A stretch of DNA of 64,000 bases from Siniperca chuatsi (lineage: Eukaryota > Chordata > Actinopteri > Centrarchiformes > Sinipercidae): the NCBI RefSeq assembly GCF_020085105.1, contig NC_058042.1, forward strand, positions 10,804,501-10,868,500, given 5' to 3'. The stretch's first letter is position 1, and every line of letters starts with the position of its first letter. Positions 56,016 to 64,000 of this stretch are shown here, one piece after another. The notes under the pieces are model-generated. The model did no database searches, was not told the DNA's origin, and saw only the letters and a program-made list of their open reading frames with translations. The position numbers were made by a program, and so were the translations under genes.

Positions 56016-56483
56016 CTTAAAGGTGGGGTATGTGATTCTAAGACTATCTCCTCACAGGCTGCTAGCTGTCTGTTCTGTGTGTGTGCTGAAACAAACTCTG
56101 ATGTTAGTACACAGCCTGCAAATGCTAAACAAACCATTCCAGCCATGATTTGTGTCAGGTAACGTTAAATGACTTGCCCACAGACATTCAGCTTACTTTC
56201 TAGTTTGCCAAGATACGCTGTTGTTGTGATGTTAGCTTTAGTAGCAGGAGAGTTGTGAGTATCGCTGTCTGGAGCTGGTTTGCTGGCTCTGGGAAACCGT
56301 CTAGTCCTCTCTGGCTGTTAGCTTCGCAGCAGCAACTGTAGCACAGTTTGCTAACAACCTAGCTAAGCTAACCTACAACCTAGCTAATGTTAGTTACATT
56401 ACTTGCTGTGTCATTGTTCGCTCTATATCATGGTATTTGTCATTGTATTGGATTTCTTCAGAATCACATACCCCACCTTTAAG
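56016..56483. mobile_element. MITE with TIR 'acttaaaggtggggtatgtg'
   Basis: The left end (from about 56016) and right end (to about 56483) are inverted copies of about 25 bp, starting acttaaaggtggggtatgtg. It is inserted in a family-3 repeat whose halves lie at about 55945-56015 and 56484-56590. Confidence 0.7.
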
Positions 56484-56843
56484 TATTATTTTGAATGCAG
56501 GACTTATAGATGTAATGGAGTATTTTTTCATCGTGGTATTGCTACTTTTACACAAGTAAAAGATATCAGTACTTCTTCCACCGCTGCATAAATGCAACAG
56601 CAAGTTGCATAAATTTAACAAGAACTGTTATTCTTTTAGCCTAATTATCTTCTATTTGATAATTGTGTGCACATTCTAAAACCAACTTCTTTCTGATCCA
56701 CCCTGCCATAAAATTAAAATCCAAACCTCATTTCTACTTTATCAGTGCGGCTATCTTTGCCTCTTCTCCTCTGCTTTTTATCATTTACTTTATCTTTTAT
56801 TCATTGTAGGCTAAGTGTTGCTGTTCAGCCTTGTTGGGCTCAC

Positions 56844-56997
56844 CTGCAGCACACCGGCCTGACCGCTTTAAACCCAGAGACTGGACTTGATTCTTAGCAA
56901 GAAGGAAGATGAATCATTTAATCACAGTGAACTTGTTCCATATGTCCAACTTCTGCTAAGAGAAAGTGAAAGTCGGGGATCCTGACAGGTGGACCCT
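56844..56997 (-). pseudogene. Duplicated, dead copy of ccdc81 exon 3
   Basis: On the minus strand these 154 bp align end to end with ccdc81 exon 3 (42089-42242, also 154 bp), sharing stretches such as CAGAAGTTGGACATA and GTCCAGTCTCTGGGTTTAAA, and the donor-side ctgcag/gtgagc. The frame carries at least two stops (TAG where Gln is expected, and a TGA), so it cannot be used. No copies of ccdc81 exons 1-2 are found in the 465 bp up to receptor B. Confidence 0.85.
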
Positions 56998-57461
56998 CTA
57001 TCACAAATAAATTAGCCACTGTCATACTGTTTCCCATGGTTAGCTGAAATTGCTTTTACACAACGATGCAGCAGTGCGTCTTTCATGTCTCACAAGTCAC
57101 ATGAAGGGGTTGCAAAAGTTTTGTTGTTTTTTTTTTTTTTTTTTTGGTTTTTTGTCATTTATCATGGAGGGAAAAGATCAATATCACGATAGATATGTGA
57201 AAATCATTAAAGCATATCATCAGTCCAGAAAAAGGTAAAATCATAACAATACAAATAATAATAATCCTTGTCGAAATATTTTCTTGGTGGGAAATCCAGG
57301 GGGTGTTTACGCTGCAGTGACAACATGAAGCTCTTCCTTAAGTTTCATTTTTCATCACACACTGACTTGACGAGGTTGACGTTCCAGTGTAATTGAGCAG
57401 ACCTGCATCTGGAGATTATTTGGCCAGAGCACGTGTTTGCTGTGCGGTGATGCGGGAAATC
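56998..57461 (+). other. Spacer and probable promoter of receptor gene B
   Basis: Contains a poly-T tract at about 57122-57145 and GGTGGGAAATCCAGG near 57286, weakly NF-kB-like. It shows little resemblance to the receptor A promoter region. No clear TATA box. Confidence 0.3.
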
Positions 57462-60400
57462 ATGATGGTGAAAGTACTTCTGGTCTCTCTATTTTTCGTC
57501 CTTACATCATTAACAGGTAAGAGAATGCTCTTACTGGTGCAATTGTGAGAATTCAACGTTATATTTCATTTGATTGGATTCTGTCATTTAAAAAAAAAAA
57601 AGAGATACACATAACGGACTTCTCCATGCACAAAGCAAGAAAAATTGAGGAAGACGAAAAAGAAGGAAAACAAAACCAGAAAACACAGATTCAATCCAAC
57701 CAAGGACAGAGACACCCAAAACCAAAAAATACAATGAAATGCATAATCAACCATAAATTGCATGTTACACAGCATTTATTACCAGTGGTGGAAGAAGTAC
57801 TCCGATCTTTTACTTAAGTAATAACAATACCACAATGTAGAAATATTCAGTTTCAAGTAGTTTTAATTGCTTTATACAGTTTACTGCTGGTAGGTTATGA
57901 ATATTCCCCCCGGGATCAATAAATTCTTATCTTAACCGATATACAGTGGATATGCATAGTAACTAGTAACTAAAATTATCAAATAAATGTAGTGGAGTAA
58001 AAAGTACAATATTTGCCTCTGAATTGTAGTGGAGTAGAAGTATAAAGCAGCATAAAATGGAAATACTCAAGTAAAGTACAAGTACCTCAGAACTGTACTT
58101 AAGTAGAGTACTTGATTGAACCACAGCAAATTAATATGTCTTATTTCATTTGTGGTCCTGGCTGCTCCAAGTTCTAATAACAGCACAGACTGTTGTTTCT
58201 ATGCTACATTGGGACATGCAGATGTAATCATCATAGATATTACACATTATGCAAATATAACATATCCTAACATTTTAAATACATTAGCACATCTCTTTCT
58301 ATTCCATTTAATGCACTGACCAGTCTTGACTTCCACAAACTCAACCTATTTTCTGTCACATGGAAATCACAAGACTAATCGACAACAAGAAATTAGGATG
58401 TGGTTAAGAAACCCCTTACTGTGCTTTCAAAACAGTTGCATCCGCCGAGCTCGTCCTGTTTCACAAATGAACCAGAAAAGAGCTACCAATGTCAGTGTTG
58501 TAACTAAAATGTAACTAAATGTTGTTAACGAAAATCTAGATGTTTGTCAACTTGCTTTAAATAACAAATATACATCCTTAATTTAAGGAATTCTCTGATT
58601 GGTTGACAGCAGTAAATTGTTCATTAACATGCATTTGGATTACAGATCAAAACCCTTTCAGTCCTAGGCAACAAATTGTGATTTTGTCCTACTTACAGTC
58701 ACACAACTGATTGGCGACTGCTTTTTCAAGGATCTTAGAGAGAAAGGGAGGGGTTACAACCAAGCGTCTAACTCATTTTGCTCATAAGGACCATGGCTAT
58801 TAATATATTGATTGACAGCACGATAGTCCAATGCCGGAGTTCCACTGGTACTGATTTTAACCAGCCACATTTCTGTGTGATACAATGCAGTACTGATATT
58901 TTTGATATTTATGATTCTAACTGTCCACAAGCCAGTTCATGTTATAGTTTTACACACTAAAATTAACTAAAATGTGTGACACTCATTCAGGTGTGTGTCC
59001 CAGAGAGATATATGTCAAGGCAGGTGAGATGGTGGCGCTACAATGCCCAGATGGTGTTGCTGAACCGATCTGGACCAGTTACACCACCCAGGAGATGGAT
59101 CTGACCAGCAACATGTCATCAGCTGAGCAGAGGCAGATGGGTGTGCTGGTTCATGAGAGGAGCCTTGTGATTCTCAATGCTTCTGTAAACCATCAGGGGA
59201 ATTACTCATGCTCTCTGGGGTAAAGTCCAGTCAGTCTTACATTGATCCTGACTTCAATGATCCTGTTTTTTCCCCCTAATATCTTAAAATTACATTTCAC
59301 TAGCATATCGTTACACTGTGTAGGCTTTCATATTTCAGTTTGACACTGCAGAAGAGTGTACATATGTGGCATGAGTATTTTATGCATGTGCATTTCTATT
59401 ATGTCAGTCAGCCAGATAGGCTTTGGAGATGTCTGCAGGAGACATCTGCTCTCCCACTTTCAAGGGACACATTCAAGTACATGGATGTGAAAGGCGAATT
59501 TGTTGAAGTACAGTGAATACATAAAGTTCTTGTTTTCTCAGCGGAACTATGATGCTTTGTGAGATTACAGTACTAGATGACTTTATACACAGCAAGCTAG
59601 TTATGTAAGGCAATAGCCTGATCCTATGTCAGGGGATGCCTCCTACACCAAATATATCATGATGGGTCGACAAAGCTGTCGCATATCAGTGGTTTCTTCA
59701 AATGCAGCGTCTTTTGCCTGAATTTGGAGAATGTGAAACTGTTTACATTGGGAATTATCTTGAGTAACCATGCCATGAATTCTGGAAAATGATTGTTGAG
59801 TTTCTTAAATGTAACTTCTAGACACCTGCAGGTCTTGCCAAATGATACCAAATTTGTATTTTGGAAACTGATCCTTAAAGCCTTCTTTACTTTCCCACTC
59901 AGTCAGGTTGTGATTCAAATGTAAAGTGAAAACTTCATATTAACTTTTTCTTTAATGACATGACAGGAATGCCAGCAGCCAGTTCTGGTTCAGGCTGACA
60001 GTATACACAACACGGAGAGAGAATGAAAAAAAAAATTACTCTGCGACATGTTACACACATGAGTCCTGCACATTGTCTTGCCCTGATGTAAATATACCTG
60101 CTGAAAATACCCCGGATATTACCAGCAACGGCATTAAATGGCACAAGGTATTTAAACACAGCAGGTTTTTGAGTGTGAATGAGATATGTTTATATAATAA
60201 GAAGCTCCAAAGGTTTGGTCAGGTGATCCTTCTGGTGGGGGCTTCTGACTGCATGTTTTAACCAATTTTTACAAATCTCTCTATATTTGTTTTCCGAAGC
60301 ATACCATAGTTTTGGGAGAGTTTGGATTTTTTCCTACATTTAAAGCAGGTTTTCATTCACCTCATGCTTAAAAATTCAACTTAATTTTCCATCTTGTAGG

Positions 60401-62263
60401 AGGGTGAGTCATTGCCAAAAAACAGTTACTTCTCGAGTGTGGAGGAGAATGACCACGGTGTCTACACCTGTACCAGGTCTTACCTGTATCATGGTCAAAT
60501 ATATAACATGACTTTATCAGTGGTGCTTGATGTCCAACCAAACAGTAAGAAATACACTCTTTGGATATGTTTATCTTTATAGAAGTTCATATGTTCAAAA
60601 AAGATGTAAAGTGTTTTCTCCTTTTTTTTTGCACAGAAAAAATGGACAAATCTGCAGAGATCACTTCTCCACGCATGAGTGAAGTATTTCTCGTAGATTT
60701 GGGTGAGCTTTGATCTTGTTTCATGGATACACACACTTGGATACACATACAAGCATTTACTACCTCTCTAAACTACTTTTAAATCTTGTGTAAACTCTGC
60801 TTTTTCTAGGCTCAACAGTGGTGATTGATTGTAAAGCTGTTTTGTATTCAGACTTTGATGAGGTGTTCTGGTTAAGTGGAAACTCATTTGTGGAAACAAA
60901 CAACATCTTCCCAGTTTTCTACAATTATACAAGGTAAACGCTTCACACAGCTTTACCAGCTCTTACAACTAAGTTTGAAAGTGCTAATGTTATACGTAGC
61001 CACATAAACACTCTACACACATATAAAATAACTTACCTTTCTTAATCCTCCTCAATTATTTCCTTTCCAGTGAAAATAATACTGAAGAGATAAAGATGAC
61101 AGCATCTCTAGTCTTCAAAAAAGTGTCAGAAGAGGATCTATCAAAAAATTACACCTGTAAACTGGAATGTGTATCTGGACTCTCGAGCTTTGTCACCATC
61201 ACCTTGGCCCAAAAACGTATGTATTTCAAACCTGTTCAATCATCTTGCCTAAAAATATTTTTTTTGTCTTTTAACTGCCAGCTTTCATTCACGTATTCAA
61301 GTGACTGTTGTCTCTCAGTCTATTGCCATTAATGAGTGTTTAAATTGCTGTATAAGAAATGTACTCTCTCCGTTATTTCCCTACAGCTCGTCCTTCTTAC
61401 GTTTCCCTGGCTGTTGGTATTGTCGGAATGGTGGTGGTAATGGTTGTATCAGTAGTTATCTATGTGAAGTTCAAAATTGACATCTTTCTTTTCCTAAGAG
61501 ACACTCTTGGCTGCCATAGAAGAACCTCAGGTGGGAGTCATATTTTTGTTTCATTCATTTGTTTCATTTTAACAAACAACTTATGTTTAAGAGTTACATA
61601 TTTGTGCTTTTTTTTTTGGACTGCAGACAATGTGACAGCAGTGACAAAAGTTGTTGTTGCTTGTTGTTGTTGTTTGCTTAGATGGAAAGAGCTATGATGC
61701 CTTTTTGATGTATTACAAGAGCGACACTGATGCGGGACTAAATGCTTATGACAGAAATGGGCTGAAGAGTGTTTTGGAAGAGAGATTTGGCTACAGTCTC
61801 TGTCTTTATGATCGTGACATCTTACCAGGGAAAGGTATGTAGTTAAGATATACTTTGAAGAAATTCTACTTAAAAATCTTAACGAAGTAATGTATAATCT
61901 GAACTCTGGTTGGTTGCAGCTGTAGCGGAGGCAGTGTTAGACTGCATAGTGTGCAGCCGGACGGTGGTTTTGGTTCCCACCTCTCCAGATCCTGGTCCAG
62001 GGTCTGATCTGCTGAGTGCCATCCATGCAGCCCTTGTGGAGCGGCAGACTCGCTTGGTTTTCATCAAAACTGAGGCAACAGAAGTGTCGAGATCGGGTTC
62101 ATTACCAGAGGCTCTGCAGCTTCTTGGCAAGGCTGGAGACTGTGTCACCTGGAAGGGCATAAGCTCCATGCCACCCTCCTCCTCCTTCTGGAAACAGTTA
62201 CGTTATTACCTACCTGCCCCGCAGCATGCACAGAAAATAAGGCTTTTACCTCAGCCGATCTAG
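57462..62263 (+). CDS. Interleukin-1 receptor family member, tandem copy B (IL1R1-like)
   Basis: Ten coding exons: 57462-57516, 58991-59219, 59967-60147, 60400-60544, 60637-60702, 60810-60933, 61071-61216, 61387-61530, 61682-61834 and 61920-62263; 1587 nt, 528 residues, all phases as in copy A. An in-frame upstream ATG at 57450 would add four residues. Layout: signal peptide (VLLVSLFFVLTSL), three Ig-like domains, one membrane helix (about 321-342), TIR domain with YDAF (368-371), RDILPG (408-413) and FWK (504-506). Exon 2 is 27 bp shorter than in A, exon 3 one codon shorter (it contains a run of ten A), and the tail ends LLPQPI instead of A's longer [12 protein letters not shown]. The TIR boxes are intact, so signalling is expected; whether ligand use differs from A cannot be seen. 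Intron 1 is 1.5 kb and lacks the LTR element. Confidence 0.9.
57783..58115. repeat. Dispersed repeat (family 3) in receptor B intron 1
   Basis: Starts 'agtggtggaagaagtactcc' and ends near 'gtacttaagtagagtacttg'. Confidence 0.6.
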
Positions 62264-62546
62264 GGTGTTACTTCATGGTAAGATGTTTAGCTAAGTCAGA
62301 ATTAATAGCCTGTATCAGTGTATGTCTAAAAGAATCAAATTAATACCACAAATATAGCACATTAAAAAAAATACATTTTAGGCAAAGCATATTACCACAT
62401 TATACCACAGTGTAGAAATACTCTGTTACAAGTAAGTCCTGCATTCATAATTGTACTTTAGTAAAAGTAGTAGTAAAAGTATCAGCATCAAAATATACTT
62501 ACTGCACCAAAAGTAAAAGTACTCATTATAGAGAATGGCCCATTTC

Positions 62547-62547
<1 letters not shown>

Positions 62548-62600
<53 letters not shown>
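62548..62600. repeat. AAT trinucleotide microsatellite
   Basis: About 17 units of (AAT)n within a family-3 repeat. Confidence 0.9.
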
Positions 62601-62601
<1 letters not shown>

Positions 62602-63390
62602 GTATATAAGTATATTATTGGATTCTAATTATTGATGCATTAATGTGTTCATCGCTTTAATGTTGCAGCTGGTAAAGGTGGAGCTGATTTTAACTACTTT
62701 ATATATTGTTGGGTAGCTTGTGAAGTTGTATATTATCTTAATCTACAATAATACATCATAATTTATTTGTTGATTATATTTTGTATTATTCATATGAATC
62801 TGAAGTAACTAAAATTATCAGATAAATGTGTAAAAAGTTAAATATTTCCCTCTGAACTGTAGTGGACTAGAAGTGTGAAGTAGCAGAAAATAGAAATAGT
62901 CAAGTAAAGTACAAGTAACTCAAAATTGTACTTAAATATAGCATTTGAGTAAATGTACTTAGTTACTTTCTACCACTGTAGATATTTTTCCTTTTTCCGG
63001 TAGAAAACTACTGTATAGTATGACAGCTGACACAAGCAACTTTCCCTGTCAGCTGCAAAGACATGTAATGTAAAATTGAATTATGTTAATACATCAGCCT
63101 ATACACTGTTACTATTGACATATCCAGAATTATCCAACTTGTGTATTCTAATTACAGTTGAAGTGTTGCTTTTCATAGTGGCTCATGAATGAATGTGTCA
63201 ATGGTGTAACTTTTATCTAAATTAGTTTTTGAACATGGACACTCTTTTCTCCTACTCACCCAAATGTCTCTGTGCTGTCTCTGTCATGCTGCTCTTCATC
63301 CTCATCATTCATTTCCTCTGTACTCTTACTGTACTATGAGATGTGCTACTGTGATGCCCCAGGGCAAAATATGTTTGAACTGTATTTCAA

Positions 63391-63396
63391 AATAAA
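63391..63396 (+). terminator. Candidate polyadenylation signal downstream of receptor B
   Basis: AATAAA, about 1.1 kb after the receptor B stop, in sequence free of recognised repeats. It could end the receptor B transcript or a separate unit. Confidence 0.35.
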
Positions 63397-63684
63397 TTGT
63401 ATTTTATACCTGCGTTAATCAATATTTTTTTGATTAAAACCCCTTTTAGCCTCTTTAACCTCTCTGTTTTGGTTTTCAGCACAATATCACACAGTTACTG
63501 TAGACAGACAAAGTTACTGTGCAGCTAAGTTATTCACATTTAGAAGGATCCAGATTTTTTTTTCAGTATTTGTTGGAGACCATGACAAAGCAAAATGCCA
63601 GTGAAGATTGGACTTACACTTGTCAGGAGGCCAGACTCCAAATGAATGCTAAAGTTGCTTCATGTCTGATGGATGTGCTGTAAC

Positions 63685-63840
63685 CTAACTTAGCATAAAG
63701 ACTGGAAGCTGGGGTAAACAGTTAGCCTGGCTCTGCCTAAATTTAAAAAAATACACTTACCAACACTTCTAAAGCTCACTAATTAACACATTGGGTCTCG
63801 TTTGTTATTTAATTATTGTTTGTTAAAAAACAATCATTTG
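63685..63840. repeat. Partial family-1 MITE
   Basis: Contains 'cagttagcctggctctgcct' and 'acttctaaagctcactaatt'. Confidence 0.55.
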
Positions 63841-64000
63841 TGGTTTCAGGTAGGGTTGCCAACTTTGGTGACTAAGCAGTATTTTCTGTTTACTCACTCA
63901 TAAATACAACATTTTTGTTTACTGTTGATGTACAAAGGCACTCACTTAGTGAATTCACTTTAGATATTTTATACATCAAGAGGGTCTTAAGTTAAATTCA

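Larger units (their letters stand above)
53790..56843. other. Spacer between receptor genes
   Basis: No supportable gene. It contains an AT microsatellite at about 53991-54034, a dispersed repeat at 54600-54735 shared with 63550-63680, and a nested MITE at 56016-56483. The receptor A 3' UTR should start here but I see no clear AATAAA near the stop. Confidence 0.5.
62264..64000. other. Downstream of receptor B, no long gene seen
   Basis: Contains a family-3 repeat (about 62395-62985) with an internal AAT microsatellite, a candidate poly(A) signal at 63391, a dispersed repeat at 63550-63680 and a partial family-1 MITE from about 63685. Confidence 0.5.

Noticed and set aside
53387..62169. Pair of nearly identical 96-residue antisense ORFs (53387-53677, 61879-62169)
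   Set aside because: Antisense of the last TIR exon; conserved only because the exon itself is nearly identical in both copies.

Overview
ORGANISM. The window looks like nuclear DNA of a ray-finned, probably percomorph, fish. The genes have compact vertebrate introns and recognisable vertebrate orthologues (TMEM39A, PRSS23, CCDC81, IL-1 receptor family). The intergenic DNA is full of short inverted-repeat elements and CA/GT/AT microsatellites typical of teleosts, and there is a Ty3/Gypsy chromovirus of the Tf1/sushi type. No operons, bacterial genes or CRISPR arrays are present. LAYOUT. 1-3878 (+): 3' half of tmem39a, last four exons, with the upstream exons outside the window. 3879-8089: two converging 3' UTRs with candidate polyadenylation signals only about 80 bp apart. 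8090-10119 (-): prss23, complete, two coding exons. 10120-31318: about 21 kb with no gene I can support, made of nested non-autonomous DNA transposons, palindromes and microsatellites. 31319-42605 (-): ccdc81, complete, 16 coding exons, two of whose introns use GC donors. 42606-43359: intergenic spacer with a candidate RFX X-box on the ccdc81 side, a 228-bp AT tract, and a candidate TATA box plus ISRE-like motif on the receptor side. 43360-53789 (+): IL-1 receptor-like gene A, ten coding exons, with a 5256-bp nearly intact but frameshifted LTR retrotransposon in intron 1 (44753-50008). 53790-57461: spacer with a nested MITE and a dead copy of ccdc81 exon 3. 57462-62263 (+): IL-1 receptor-like gene B, ten coding exons. 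62264-64000: repeats, a polyadenylation signal and a 34-codon hydrophobic ORF. HOW THE GENES RELATE. prss23 and ccdc81 are neighbours in a conserved vertebrate block, from my recollection of human 11q14. The two receptor genes are tandem duplicates. The duplicated block carried ccdc81 exon 3 with it, which remains as a pseudo-exon 465 bp before gene B. Identity between A and B is patchy: almost perfect over the Ig2-Ig3 and TIR exons with their introns, but strongly divergent over intron 1, the start of Ig1, the transmembrane exon and the last codons. This suggests repeated gene conversion. Exon boundaries were derived by hand from splice signals, reading-frame continuity and family knowledge; in all five genes every junction is phase-consistent.
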